Numbered from the stretch's first letter, positions 8,927 to 19,318 are shown. The stretch: 32,517 nt of DNA from Candidatus Kaiserbacteria bacterium (GCA_026396715.1 JAPLWH010000001.1:32205-64721); one strand, 5' to 3'. Notes: generated by a model not told the origin, from the letters alone. Translations and numbers: made by a program.

Positions 8927-10336
8927 ATGTCATTTGTGCGTGCTCATAAAGTTGAGGTGTGTATCTTTGCGCTCGCCCTCATGCTACGTCTTTTGTATTT
9001 CGGGTTCGCCTATACAGCTCATGGTGGGGATTTCGCTGCGACTAGTAATGGTGGCGACGGGTATTATGACATCAGTCAGAATCTCATTGCCGGTAATGGA
9101 TTTTCTACGGTACATGAACCGCCGTATGCGCCAACCTCATATAGGACGCCAGGACTGCCGTACTTCATTGCTCTGATTCATGCTCTGTTCGGTAGCTACT
9201 ACGCGGTAATTGCTGCGTACCTGCTTGTAGGTAGTATCGTGCCCCTGCTCGGAATGAGGATTGCTCAATACATAACAGAGAAACAAGTAGTCATAATTTC
9301 GGTAGGTCTGTTATTAGCGCTGGAGCCGACGAGCGTACTGTTCTCAACCGTACTATTGAGTGAGACCTTATTTACATTTCTATTCTCCCTTTCGATACTG
9401 TGCCTGTTTCAGTATTGGGAGGAGAGATCACTCAAGTCGTTCGTTGCGTCTTCATTATTGCTCGGTACTTCTATACTGACGAGGCCGACCATAGAATACC
9501 TGCCGATACTCCTGGTCGGGATTATATTGTGGGAAGCGCGTAAGCGGTTTTCGCGAACGGTATGTATTCATGCGGGCCTCTACGCGGCTATAGTTCTCAT
9601 CACGCTTTCACCGTGGCTATACAGGAATTACCATGAATTTGGTGTCCTAGGCCTGAGTTCACAGCAGGGCGCTGCGTTATATGCCATCGCAGTGCCGTCA
9701 GTATTGGCCATAGAAAATCACACGAGTTTCTCCCAGGAGCTTAATAGAAACATCGCCGGACCGAACGAAACGAATTTTGCGCAGTCGGATGAATATTCGA
9801 AACTAGCCATACCGATACTCGTAAGTCATCCGCGCGCGTTGGTGCTTATGAGCATGAATACCATGTTCAGTTTTTTTACCTATGATGGTACCTATGATGT
9901 GTTGCGACAAATCAAGCTTTACGATGGTATGTATGACGTTCTGGCAAAAGCTAAACTCGATAGCGGAATCCGAGTCGGAGAGCCTACTTTGTTGGTTTTA
10001 AAATCGTCACCCAGAGCTGTATTGAAATATCTCGTCGCCGTATCTACAACGCCAGTAGCGGTAATCCTTCTTGGTCGAATTGCATGGCTCCTCATAACTC
10101 TGTTATTCGTGATTGGTGTGTGGCAGTACATGCGTAAGGAACATCGCAACGTATTCGCCGTAGCGGCGGTAAGTATCGTCGCATATCTGATGGTGACGAC
10201 GATAGTCGTTGGCTATACGGTGAATTATCGCTACCGGATGCCCGTCAACTCAATTATTTTGACATTCGCTGCGTATGAGGCTGGTATACTAATCTCTTTG
10301 TACCGTAGAAAGTATCAAGAATACAGATTAAGATAA
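8927..10336 (+). CDS. GT-C / ArnT-PMT-like polytopic membrane glycosyltransferase (module copy 1, A)
   Basis: LRLLYFGFAY...GGDGYYDISQNLIAGNGFS...YRTPGLPYFIALI...LLALEPTSVLFSTVLLSETLF: early acidic loop and TM pattern of the GT39/ArnT superfamily; paralogous to 12531-13916. Confidence 0.78.
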   Translation: MSFVRAHKVEVCIFALALMLRLLYFGFAYTAHGGDFAATSNGGDGYYDISQNLIAGNGFSTVHEPPYAPTSYRTPGLPYFIALIHALFGSYYAVIAAYLLVGSIVPLLGMRIAQYITEKQVVIISVGLLLALEPTSVLFSTVLLSETLFTFLFSLSILCLFQYWEERSLKSFVASSLLLGTSILTRPTIEYLPILLVGIILWEARKRFSRTVCIHAGLYAAIVLITLSPWLYRNYHEFGVLGLSSQQGAALYAIAVPSVLAIENHTSFSQELNRNIAGPNETNFAQSDEYSKLAIPILVSHPRALVLMSMNTMFSFFTYDGTYDVLRQIKLYDGMYDVLAKAKLDSGIRVGEPTLLVLKSSPRAVLKYLVAVSTTPVAVILLGRIAWLLITLLFVIGVWQYMRKEHRNVFAVAAVSIVAYLMVTTIVVGYTVNYRYRMPVNSIILTFAAYEAGILISLYRRKYQEYRLR

Positions 10337-10345
10337 TATCTCTCA

Positions 10346-11068
10346 ATGTCTACTATATCGAAACAATGTGATGGGCGTTATTTAGAAACGGCAATGTCTA
10401 TAGTGCCCCCAAATTATCATGCATGGATACTGTCAACTTTTGAGCCATATCTTAAAGGTACCGTTGCAGAAGTCGGTGCAGGGTCAGGAAATGTTTCGTC
10501 ACATCTTCTAGATAAAATCGAAGGGAAGCTGATTGTCATCGAGCCTTCAGAGCAGATGTTTCCAGTATTAGAGAAGCGATTTCTGGGGAATCCGCGTATT
10601 GTTTGCGAGAAAAAATATTTTGAAGATATTGCCCCTCAATATAAAGACTCTTTTGACTCAATCGTGTACGTAAACGTGTTGGAGCACGTTGAGAATGATC
10701 AACGAGAGCTCTCTCTCGCCTACGATGCTCTTAAGCCGGGGGGGACTCTATGCATCTTTGTTCCGGCACTCCAATTCTTGTTCAGTGAGTACGACGCGAG
10801 CGTAGGGCATTACCGGAGATACCATAAGAATCAGCTGGGAAAGCGGATGCGTGATGCTGGTTTTGAAATACGGGAACTCAAATATTTTGATATTGTAGGG
10901 ATACTCCCATGGCTTTTGTTAATGAAATTTTTACGGTTGCCTTTGGCTCCACATAGTGTGCTTTTGTATGATCAAATGATAGTCCCATTAATGCAAAAGA
11001 TAGAATCTCTAGTGCATCCCCCCATTGGAAAGAATCTTATAGTTGTAGGGCGTAAACCGGTGCACTAG
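10346..11068 (+). CDS. Class I SAM-dependent methyltransferase (module copy 1, B)
   Basis: [16 protein letters not shown] motif [40 protein letters not shown]. Confidence 0.88.
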   Translation: MSTISKQCDGRYLETAMSIVPPNYHAWILSTFEPYLKGTVAEVGAGSGNVSSHLLDKIEGKLIVIEPSEQMFPVLEKRFLGNPRIVCEKKYFEDIAPQYKDSFDSIVYVNVLEHVENDQRELSLAYDALKPGGTLCIFVPALQFLFSEYDASVGHYRRYHKNQLGKRMRDAGFEIRELKYFDIVGILPWLLLMKFLRLPLAPHSVLLYDQMIVPLMQKIESLVHPPIGKNLIVVGRKPVH

Positions 11069-11078
11069 GATACGATGT

Positions 11079-11807
11079 ATGTCTGTGTCAAAACCTATTC
11101 AGGAACAGAAATTAGATAGGAAGTATAAGAAACTCTCAGTGGTAATTCCTGCGTATAACGAAGAACGTACTATTTTGGAGATATTACATAAGGTTTTAAA
11201 ATCGAAAATCTCGATAGAGAAGGAAGTCATTGTTGTCGATAATAATTCAAGTGATAATACTGCCGCGCTTGCAGCGTCAGTCAAGGGTGTACTAATTATA
11301 AGAGAGGATCGACAAGGCAAGGGGGCAGCGCTAAAGAGAGGGATTGCTGAGGCGACGGGAGATATTATTATCTTTCAGGACGCAGATCTTGAATATGATC
11401 CAAGCGATTTTTATGACGTCATAGCGCCAATCCTTGAAGGCAAGACGGAGGCCGTGCTCGGCGTTAGGCAGGCAGATCGACATAGGAACTGGTATATATA
11501 TTATTTTGGACTTTTAGGTAATGGAGCTATTACATTGTTAACTAATTGGTTATATGGAAATAATGCAGCTGAATATGAGGGGTGTTACAAAGCATTCAGT
11601 ACTCGACTCATAAGAACTGTAACCGTAAAGACCGATGACTTCGACTTTGACAACGAGTTGGTATGCAAGTTGCTTAAGCGGGGTATCCATACAATGGATG
11701 TGCCAATACAGTACTATCCTCGAGATTATACCGAGGGTAAAAAAATAACGTGGCGTCATGGACTACGCATAATATGGACTACGATTAGGTATCGTTTTAC
11801 TGACTAA
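11079..11807 (+). CDS. Glycosyltransferase family 2, dolichyl-phosphate-mannose-synthase-like (module copy 1, C)
   Basis: [57 protein letters not shown]. Confidence 0.9.
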   Translation: MSVSKPIQEQKLDRKYKKLSVVIPAYNEERTILEILHKVLKSKISIEKEVIVVDNNSSDNTAALAASVKGVLIIREDRQGKGAALKRGIAEATGDIIIFQDADLEYDPSDFYDVIAPILEGKTEAVLGVRQADRHRNWYIYYFGLLGNGAITLLTNWLYGNNAAEYEGCYKAFSTRLIRTVTVKTDDFDFDNELVCKLLKRGIHTMDVPIQYYPRDYTEGKKITWRHGLRIIWTTIRYRFTD

Positions 11808-11818
11808 ATACGTATACC

Positions 11819-12529
11819 GTGTTAACAAGCTCAAAATATGAGGGAAGGGATTTGGAGGCGATGTCATTCGCACCCAAGTATCATGAGTGGATCTTACGGG
11901 AGTTCTCACCGCATATTGGCAAGAAGGTAGCAGAGGTTGGGGCTGGTTCGGGCACATTTTCTGAACTCCTACTGAGACTTCCCATCGATGAGCTTCTTGT
12001 CGTCGAACCTTCGAAAGAGATGTTTCCACTTCTTGCTGAGCGGGTCGGTAGAGATCCTCATGTTACTTGTGCACAAGCTTTTTTTCAGGATATTAGCGGG
12101 CAGTACGCTGAGCATTTCGACACTGTTTTATATGTAAACGTCTTGGAACATATTAAAGATGATGAGAAGGAACTGCGGCATGCATATGAGTCGCTTAAAG
12201 CCGGAGGAACTCTCTGTGTTTTTGTTCCAGCGCTGCAGTGGCTTTTTGGAGAACATGATCGCATCGTTGGTCATCAAAGACGCTACTATAAAAAACAACT
12301 TACCTCGATTCTCGAGGCGTCTGGATTTGAAATAGTAGCGGTACGGTATTTTGATATTGCCGGTGTTCTGCCGTGGTGGCTGCTCATGAGACTGATGAAG
12401 AGGCAGTTGAGCGATGGCAATGCCATGCTATATGATTCTTTTGTTGTGCCAATCATGAGTTGGATTGAGTCTATCGTGCATCCTCCGATAGGGAAGAATC
12501 TAATAGCCGTGGTCAGGAAAAGAGGTTAG
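11819..12529 (+). CDS. Class I SAM-dependent methyltransferase (module copy 2, B')
   Basis: [50 protein letters not shown]; paralog of 10346-11068. GTG start supported by N-terminal correspondence with that paralog. Confidence 0.88.
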   Translation: MLTSSKYEGRDLEAMSFAPKYHEWILREFSPHIGKKVAEVGAGSGTFSELLLRLPIDELLVVEPSKEMFPLLAERVGRDPHVTCAQAFFQDISGQYAEHFDTVLYVNVLEHIKDDEKELRHAYESLKAGGTLCVFVPALQWLFGEHDRIVGHQRRYYKKQLTSILEASGFEIVAVRYFDIAGVLPWWLLMRLMKRQLSDGNAMLYDSFVVPIMSWIESIVHPPIGKNLIAVVRKRG

Positions 12530-12530
12530 A

Positions 12531-13916
12531 ATGCGCTATATGACGGCAGCACACTCCTTTTATAAGAATTACAAAATCGAGATTCTCATATTCATACTCG
12601 CTATTATTGCGCGCTGTCTTTATTTTGGTCTTAGTGTGCAGGCATACCAGGGCGACTTCATTGGGGCCGTTCGCGGGGCAGATGGATACTATGTCATTAG
12701 TCAGAATATTATTCAGGGTCACGGCTTTTCAGGGAGTATAACCTCACCTTATACTCCCGATTCATTTAGACCGCCTATTCAGTCGTATTTTCTGGCATCA
12801 TCCTACACGATGGTGGGAAGTTATTGGCTAGCCATCTTACTGCTTCTTCTTGCGGGAAGCTTAGTGCCGATAATCGCGATGCATATTACGAAATTCATTT
12901 TTGAGTCTCGTTTTATTATCGTCGGCACGGGAGTCGTGCTTGCGTTAGAGCCTGTTTCCATTCTCTACTCAACTCTTTTTTATAGCGAAACTCTGTTCAT
13001 GCTCTTTTTTACACTCGCCATATATTATTTGTTTAGCTATGTGCGTAAGGAGGTTTGGTATCATGGCATTTTTGCAGCGGCACTTCTCGGTATTGCAACG
13101 CTTACGAAGACCGTCTCACTGTACTTGCCGGTACTCATCGTCATCGTGTTTCTGTTTCATTTTAGAAATGAGCTGGTCAAGAAAAGAGTTATTGCGGCGG
13201 GCGCATTCATCCTCATTTTTCTCCTAGTACTCAGTCCATGGTTCTATAGAAACTACCGCGTGTCCAATACCTTTGGATTTACATCTGAAGAAGGGGTTAC
13301 ACTCTATACAGTACTCATACCTTCTATGTTTGCAGTAGAGAATGGAACGACATGGCAGCAGGAGTATGATGCATGGACAAAGAATGGAGTAAAAGGGCCA
13401 AATTCCGCGACCGTTGACTTAAACTCGCTCTATATCAGAGAATCAATCCCTATTTTGCTCGCTCATCCTTGGCCGCTCTTCGTGCTCTGTATGAATACGG
13501 CTGTGGCTTTCTTTACTCATGACGGCATGTTTGATGTAATTAAGCATGTGGGAGCAAGGCCGGACCGACTTCTTGGTCAGCCGGCACTGTTCCTCCTATT
13601 CTCAGATCCAATGAAGCTGCTCGGCTTTGTGTGGTATTATGCGACGACGCCAACCATCCTCGTGTTGCTCATGCGTGTTGTATGGTTCATCGTAACCATA
13701 CTCTTCTTCCTGGGTGCAGTTTTGATCTTGCAGAAACAGAAATTCACATTCTATCCAATGATGGCTTTTGTTACTGTCCTTTATTTTTTACTGATTACGC
13801 TCACTATCGGGCTCACGGTAAATTCTCGATATCGTCTCCCGATAGAATTTCTAATCATTCCCTTTGCTCTTTATGGGTTGATGTATATTAAAACGGTATG
13901 GCAAAGATTTCGATAG
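12531..13916 (+). CDS. GT-C / ArnT-PMT-like polytopic membrane glycosyltransferase (module copy 2, A')
   Basis: ARCLYFGLSV...GADGYYVISQNIIQGHGFS...VLALEPVSILYSTLFYSETLF; paralog of 8927-10336. Confidence 0.78.
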   Translation: MRYMTAAHSFYKNYKIEILIFILAIIARCLYFGLSVQAYQGDFIGAVRGADGYYVISQNIIQGHGFSGSITSPYTPDSFRPPIQSYFLASSYTMVGSYWLAILLLLLAGSLVPIIAMHITKFIFESRFIIVGTGVVLALEPVSILYSTLFYSETLFMLFFTLAIYYLFSYVRKEVWYHGIFAAALLGIATLTKTVSLYLPVLIVIVFLFHFRNELVKKRVIAAGAFILIFLLVLSPWFYRNYRVSNTFGFTSEEGVTLYTVLIPSMFAVENGTTWQQEYDAWTKNGVKGPNSATVDLNSLYIRESIPILLAHPWPLFVLCMNTAVAFFTHDGMFDVIKHVGARPDRLLGQPALFLLFSDPMKLLGFVWYYATTPTILVLLMRVVWFIVTILFFLGAVLILQKQKFTFYPMMAFVTVLYFLLITLTIGLTVNSRYRLPIEFLIIPFALYGLMYIKTVWQRFR

Positions 13917-14584
13917 TTATTCCGTGCTACAACGAAGTGCGTACAATTGATGAGCTTTTGTCTCGTGTTCGTGGAGCAAGTGTTGGTGGATGGGAGAAAG
14001 AAATACTTGTTGTGGATGATGCGTCGACTGACGGTACTCGCGAATTGCTTAAGAAGTATGAAGACACCATGCGCATACTCTATCTTAAGAAAAATGGAGG
14101 AAAGGGTACTGCGGTGCGCCATGGTCTGGCCGAAGCGACGGGTGACTATATTCTTATTCAGGATGCTGACCTTGAGTATGACCCTATAGACATTCAATCT
14201 TTGTTGGTGCCCATTGATGCGGGAGTCGCAGATGTTGTGTATGGATCGCGTACTATCGGTCCGGTAAAGAGACGGGGGGGATTCATTGCCCGTATCGGAG
14301 TGTGGCTCATAACGAAGCTAATCAACACTCTCTATCGTCTGAAGCTTACAGACGTCTGGACCTGCTATAAGCTATTTCCGCGAGAGGCCAGTGTAGATTT
14401 TAGTGCGGGAAGATTCGAATCAGAGCTTTTGTTTACTGCAGCACTTGCGCGCCGAGACTGTCGGTTCGTTGAAGTGCCTATATCGTACGCTCCTAGAGAT
14501 TCCGTTGAAGGAAAGAAAATACGTTACCGAGATGGCATATATGCGATTATAGTTATATGTATGGATAGGATTCGGCATGTATGA
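13898..14584 (+). CDS. Glycosyltransferase family 2 (module copy 2, C')
   Basis: [57 protein letters not shown]; overlaps the preceding CDS by 19 nt. Confidence 0.9.
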   Translation: MAKISIVIPCYNEVRTIDELLSRVRGASVGGWEKEILVVDDASTDGTRELLKKYEDTMRILYLKKNGGKGTAVRHGLAEATGDYILIQDADLEYDPIDIQSLLVPIDAGVADVVYGSRTIGPVKRRGGFIARIGVWLITKLINTLYRLKLTDVWTCYKLFPREASVDFSAGRFESELLFTAALARRDCRFVEVPISYAPRDSVEGKKIRYRDGIYAIIVICMDRIRHV

Positions 14585-15639
14585 ATAATAAGGTTCTCGT
14601 TACTGGTGGTGCCGGTTTCATCGGTTCGCACCTCGTTCGGCATTTGATACACACTACAGATCTTGATGTTGTTATTTTTGATCGACTAGAAAAACCAATA
14701 CAGGGTCACGAAAGCAGAACTATCTATTACAAAGGAGAATTGTCCTCTGAGAATGATGTACGCGCTGTTTTTCAGAAGTTTGGACCGTTCGTGACGGTGT
14801 ATCACATCGGGGCGGCCATGCCAGACAGATCGGTGTCAGACGATGTGCTCTGGGCGAGCAATGTTGATGGGACGAGGAATGTCGCGATGCGAGCGCTTGA
14901 GAATGGGACTCGTTCGTTTGTTTTTACATCGAGTAATGTAACCTATGGAGTACCTCTCGAATTACCCGTTTCTGAAGAAACTCCGGTACGACCTATTGAA
15001 ATTTACGGAAGAAGTAAGGTGGAGGCCGAAAAAATTCTAGAAGAATTTAAGGGAAAAATGAGCGTACAAATCCTTCGGTGTCCTGTTGTAGCCGGAGTTG
15101 GGAGGTTGGGCCTACAAGCGATTCTTTTTGAGTTTATTTCTGAGAATAAGAATGTCTATGTACTCGGAAATGGGTCAAACAAATACCAGTTCGCAGAAGT
15201 TACTGATGTTTGTAATGCTCTCGAGGCGGCGAGTCATGCTGAAGGCTTTTATATCTACAACATCGGTGCCGATGAAGTCCTATCCCTTAAGGAAATGTAT
15301 CAGGGGGTCATAGCATTTGCTAAAAGCACCTCGAAAATCATTTCGATCCCGAGCGTTCCTGCGCTATTCATACTCTTCATACTCGACAAGTTACATTTGT
15401 CGCCCCTTGGTCCATACCAATATACGATGATTGGGCAATCGCTGCATATGGATACGACGAAGATTAAATCGAAGCTTAACTGGAAATCGCAGAGGACGAA
15501 CCTGGATATTTTTATTGAAAACTACACCTGGTATAAGGACAATAAGGGTACGTTTGTACAGGTTGGGTCTGGTAACGCATCCTCGAATAGAAGCTTGCCG
15601 AACATGGGTATCTTTAAGATTCTAAAGTGGCTCTCGTAA
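14581..15639 (+). CDS. NAD-dependent epimerase/dehydratase (SDR, 3-beta-HSD-like)
   Basis: VLVTGGAGFIGSHLVRHLI, FVFTSSNVTYG, YGRSKVEAE; ATGA start/stop overlap with upstream GT2. Confidence 0.88.
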   Translation: MNNKVLVTGGAGFIGSHLVRHLIHTTDLDVVIFDRLEKPIQGHESRTIYYKGELSSENDVRAVFQKFGPFVTVYHIGAAMPDRSVSDDVLWASNVDGTRNVAMRALENGTRSFVFTSSNVTYGVPLELPVSEETPVRPIEIYGRSKVEAEKILEEFKGKMSVQILRCPVVAGVGRLGLQAILFEFISENKNVYVLGNGSNKYQFAEVTDVCNALEAASHAEGFYIYNIGADEVLSLKEMYQGVIAFAKSTSKIISIPSVPALFILFILDKLHLSPLGPYQYTMIGQSLHMDTTKIKSKLNWKSQRTNLDIFIENYTWYKDNKGTFVQVGSGNASSNRSLPNMGIFKILKWLS

Positions 15640-15641
15640 CC

Positions 15642-16772
15642 ATGAAGCTTTACTATGTCGTTAATGCACGGATGCCGAGTTCAAAAGCATATGGCATACA
15701 GATCGCGAAAATGTGTGAGGCGTTTATCGAGCAAGGGGTCGAGTTAGAGTTGATTATTCCACGCACGCGACAGTCGCATCTTTCGTTGAAAGAATTTTAC
15801 GGGTTGCGGGTCGATGTTCCGACTCGTGTGCTGGCGACTGTCGATTGGTACAGCAGCGGCAGAATCGGCTTTTTCCTAAGCTCGCTCATTTTTATGACGT
15901 CAGCGTGCCTCTATCTTCTTAGGTGTGCGCGGGCGAGCGCTATTTATACGATCGATATGGATTCCTATTCATATGCCCCGCTCGTTTTGCTCGGTTTGCC
16001 GGTGTCGGTCGAAATGCATTCGCCTAAGACTGCGAATATAGGTAATCGCTTCTTTTTTAAGAGGGTCGCACACATCATCACGACCAACCCTCTCATTAAA
16101 GAGAGTCTCGGCAATGTTTTTGGCCTACCGTCGGAGCGATTCATCGTGGAGCCAAATGGAGTTGATCCGTTAGTGTTTGAAGTTCCGTCAAAGGAGTATG
16201 CGAGAAGTACTCTCAATTTGCCTGCAGATGCAAAAATTGTTCTCTACGTCGGGCGATTCTATGACTGGAAAGGTTTGTCTGTGCTTCATCAAGCGGCTAT
16301 AGAGTTAGAAAAAAATAATATTCTTACTTACGCTGTAGGTGGTACAAAGGAAGAATTTGAGGTCAGAACAAAGGAGTCTTCCCCAGCTTTGCTCTTCGGC
16401 GGTCTCGTCGTGCATAAAGACATTGGCACATGGTGTGCCGCAGCAGATGTGTTGCTTATTCTTGGGACCAAAACGAATGAATTCTCATATCGCTATACGG
16501 CACCGATGAAGCTGTATGAATACTTGGCATCTGGACGTCCCATTGTTGTTGCAGATACGCCAGCATTGCGTTCTCTCACGAATGAAGAGGAGGCTGAATT
16601 TTATATACCAGACAATGCGGACGATCTTGTGCAAAAAATTTCCACCGTATTCTCAAGTCCTAAGAAATCAAAGCATGCTGTTGCTGTTGGCGTACAAAAA
16701 GCACGCGAACATACATGGAACAAGCGCGCAGGACGCATCATCTCTTTTATGGGTTACTTCGTGAACAGGTAG
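15642..16772 (+). CDS. Glycosyltransferase family 4 (GT-B)
   Basis: MKLYYVVNARMPSSKAYGIQIAKMCEAF N-terminus; IVLYVGRFYDWKGLSVLHQA; APMKLYEYLASGRPIVVADTPA. ATG 15642 preferred. Confidence 0.86.
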   Translation: MKLYYVVNARMPSSKAYGIQIAKMCEAFIEQGVELELIIPRTRQSHLSLKEFYGLRVDVPTRVLATVDWYSSGRIGFFLSSLIFMTSACLYLLRCARASAIYTIDMDSYSYAPLVLLGLPVSVEMHSPKTANIGNRFFFKRVAHIITTNPLIKESLGNVFGLPSERFIVEPNGVDPLVFEVPSKEYARSTLNLPADAKIVLYVGRFYDWKGLSVLHQAAIELEKNNILTYAVGGTKEEFEVRTKESSPALLFGGLVVHKDIGTWCAAADVLLILGTKTNEFSYRYTAPMKLYEYLASGRPIVVADTPALRSLTNEEEAEFYIPDNADDLVQKISTVFSSPKKSKHAVAVGVQKAREHTWNKRAGRIISFMGYFVNR

Positions 16773-17458
16773 TTAGTCTTACCAAGGAGTGTAGCTTTGT
16801 ATCCGAGAGATACGAGATAGTCTCGAGATTCAGCTGATACTTCAGCGACAATAACCGGCATATATTTTCGGAGCATGGTTCTCGCCCCTTTAAACACGCT
16901 CATCTCGTGTCCCTCCACGTCTACCTTCAAGACCGTAGGTACGATCTGCAGCTCGTCTAGAGTGACTGTCTGCACTGGGATGTTTCCGTCTGCAGAAATG
17001 TGATTTATTCCGGCAGTATGTTTTTCGAGCATATGCAACGTGCCTTTGTGTTCGGATACCGCATATGGAAATAGCGTCACACGAGCAGGATCGCAATTTC
17101 TCTCTATGTTTTCGCGCAACAGCTCAAATGTGGTCGGGAACGGCTCGAAAGAGTAGACTCGCGCTCCTGTATGATTGGCTAAGAGGGTATAGAATCCGGC
17201 GTTGGCGCCTATGTCGAAAAACACGTCCTTCCCGGTTAGATGTGAATCAAAATATGCATATACGGATTCCTCTCCGTGACCAGTGATGTATCCCTTCTGT
17301 ACTATCGAACGGAACTCAGGAAATGGCACGCGCATATGATCACCCCAAAGTGTTTTGGCGGTCGCATATCCTCGCATATACGCTGACAACTCAAACGCAT
17401 ATCGCGGAAGATCCCGAACACGAGCCAATTTGGAGATGAACCAGGAGAGGTTTTTCAT
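16754..17458 (-). CDS. FkbM family methyltransferase
   Basis: VFFDIGANAGFYTLLANHTGARVYSFEPFPTTFELLRENI; VLKVDVEGHEMSVFKGA. Confidence 0.88.
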   Translation of the reverse strand: MKNLSWFISKLARVRDLPRYAFELSAYMRGYATAKTLWGDHMRVPFPEFRSIVQKGYITGHGEESVYAYFDSHLTGKDVFFDIGANAGFYTLLANHTGARVYSFEPFPTTFELLRENIERNCDPARVTLFPYAVSEHKGTLHMLEKHTAGINHISADGNIPVQTVTLDELQIVPTVLKVDVEGHEMSVFKGARTMLRKYMPVIVAEVSAESRDYLVSLGYKATLLGKTNYLFTK

Positions 17459-17482
17459 TTTTCACTACATTCTATCGCGTAA

Positions 17483-17491
17483 TGCTACCAT
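17483..17491 (+). promoter_or_regulatory. Possible extended -10 TGCTACCAT upstream of GT9 (17498)
   Basis: TGn + TACCAT, 6 nt before ATG; region is divergent from the FkbM gene. Confidence 0.3.
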
Positions 17492-17497
17492 AGCATC

Positions 17498-18523
17498 ATG
17501 TCTGTCCTGAAACGGCCTATTTATATACGCAAAGGACTCACTTTCCGCGCCTCGTCAATCGGTGACTGCCTGATGGGGAAGTATTTTCTCGAGAATATTT
17601 ACAAAGCGCATCCAGAGGCGCGGTGTGCGATAGTCGTCGGTTCACGAGGTGCGATGATTCGCGATTTATTTGCTGCATACCCATGGCTCGAAATCATAGA
17701 AGCAAACAGAAGAAATCCCTTTAGTCTCATCGAACTAGGGAAGAAATTCCACGGTACTGACGTCACTCTTACGCAGTATGCTGGTAAAAATGGAGGAAGT
17801 TTCAGCTTGATGAGCAAGCTCGCTGCTCGAATGCTTACAAAACGCGGGGGACTGATTGGATTTCAGGATTCTTTTCCCTTTAATGGGGTGATTTATGACC
17901 GCGTGCTGCCTTTGCTCCAGAAGAGCGCACCTGTCGAGCTTGAGCGCAGCGCGCTTACTGCAGCGATGGTCCCCATCGGAATACCCATGCCTTCATTTTT
18001 GTATACTCCTCAGCCGCAAATATTCGAACGTCTGGGACTGCATCAGGTGAAATATGTTGTACTTCATCTGTTCTCGGGCGGTAAGGCGCGAGGGGTTTCT
18101 CCTTGGTACCGGCAGGAGCTTATTTCTAAACTCTCAAAGGTATTGCCGGATGGGCATAAGCTCGCACTTACTGGCTCGAAGGCAGAACGTGAAAGTCTTA
18201 AGGATATCCCGTCCAATGCGCTTATCGTAGAGACGTCTATGCAAGAGCTCGCCGCGCTTATCGCTGCTTCAGTGGGTATGGTATCTCTCGATACCGGGGC
18301 GGCGCATCTTGCAGCACATTTACGTAAACCTCTGATAGTATTGGCGAGTTGTGTAGGGGAACAATGGTGGTCAAGAGAGATGTACGGGGAGCATGTGCCG
18401 GCAGCCGTATTTACTCGCACCGATGTCTGTGCCGCCGGGCATGATTACTCCGAGTATGCGAAATGTCTCGAAGCGATTACTATAGATGATGTCGCGCATC
18501 GTGCGAAGGAGCTTTTCTTATGA
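17498..18523 (+). CDS. Glycosyltransferase family 9 (ADP-heptose:LPS heptosyltransferase-like)
   Basis: SSIGDCLMGKYFLENIYKAHPEA N-terminus; C-terminal LIAASVGMVSLDTGAAHLAAHLRKPLIVL. Confidence 0.82.
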   Translation: MSVLKRPIYIRKGLTFRASSIGDCLMGKYFLENIYKAHPEARCAIVVGSRGAMIRDLFAAYPWLEIIEANRRNPFSLIELGKKFHGTDVTLTQYAGKNGGSFSLMSKLAARMLTKRGGLIGFQDSFPFNGVIYDRVLPLLQKSAPVELERSALTAAMVPIGIPMPSFLYTPQPQIFERLGLHQVKYVVLHLFSGGKARGVSPWYRQELISKLSKVLPDGHKLALTGSKAERESLKDIPSNALIVETSMQELAALIAASVGMVSLDTGAAHLAAHLRKPLIVLASCVGEQWWSREMYGEHVPAAVFTRTDVCAAGHDYSEYAKCLEAITIDDVAHRAKELFL

Positions 18524-19311
18524 AAAAGAAATTACACAATCTCTATACATTACTGACGCTTGGCATAACGCTCGGCGCGACGATGATTGATAAGTTGCGA
18601 CTAACATTTTTTCTCGTTGCTTCGCGAATAGCGCATCAGCAGTCGTCGACGAAGTCTTTCTTTGTTCAAATGAATGGTGCGCCTGTACGCATTCAATTAC
18701 GGAATAATTACGCAGATGCTTTCGTACTTGATGAAGCCTTCCGTGGAAATGATTATGCACTGCCGCTTTCGAAAGATCCCTCAGTCATATTTGACCTCGG
18801 AGCCAATCTTGGCTTTGTCGCTATCTCATTTGCATTGCGCTATCCGCAGGCACGCATTTATTGTTTCGAGCCGGATCCTGAAAACTTTGCAGAATGTGTT
18901 GCGAATACCGCCGCCTTTCCGAACATCGTGTGTTTCCCATATGCTGTCGGCGCAAGAAAGGAAACTCGATACTTTTATAAAAGCCCGGTCTTCCATATGC
19001 GGAATTCTCTCATTTCACGATCGGCGAACGACGAGCGCATTGAAGTGAAGGTGATACCTCTCGAGGAAGCTATGACTCTCGCAGCTGTGTCACAAGTAGA
19101 TCTCATGAAGTTCGATGTGGAGGGGGCAGAAACTGAGATTTTTTCTGCATTCAGCAGATTTTCCGCGCTTCGGGCGATCGTAGGAGAAATACATCCCTAT
19201 CTTTGGAAGGGGAACGAAGAGGCGGAGTTGCTAGAAACGCTAAGAAAACACTTCGCGATCACTCTACGCGCGGGACACGAGAAAACCTTTCTATCGGGTA
19301 CTGCGTTATAG
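18520..19311 (+). CDS. FkbM family methyltransferase
   Basis: VIFDLGANLGFVAISFALRYPQARIYCFEPDPENFAECVANTA; LMKFDVEGAETEIF; ATGA overlap with the upstream GT9. Confidence 0.88.
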   Translation: MKKKLHNLYTLLTLGITLGATMIDKLRLTFFLVASRIAHQQSSTKSFFVQMNGAPVRIQLRNNYADAFVLDEAFRGNDYALPLSKDPSVIFDLGANLGFVAISFALRYPQARIYCFEPDPENFAECVANTAAFPNIVCFPYAVGARKETRYFYKSPVFHMRNSLISRSANDERIEVKVIPLEEAMTLAAVSQVDLMKFDVEGAETEIFSAFSRFSALRAIVGEIHPYLWKGNEEAELLETLRKHFAITLRAGHEKTFLSGTAL

Positions 19312-19318
19312 CAGGTAC

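Noticed and set aside
16754-16772. 19-nt convergent overlap of GT4 and FkbM 3' ends
   Set aside because: Common in compact genomes; not informative on its own.
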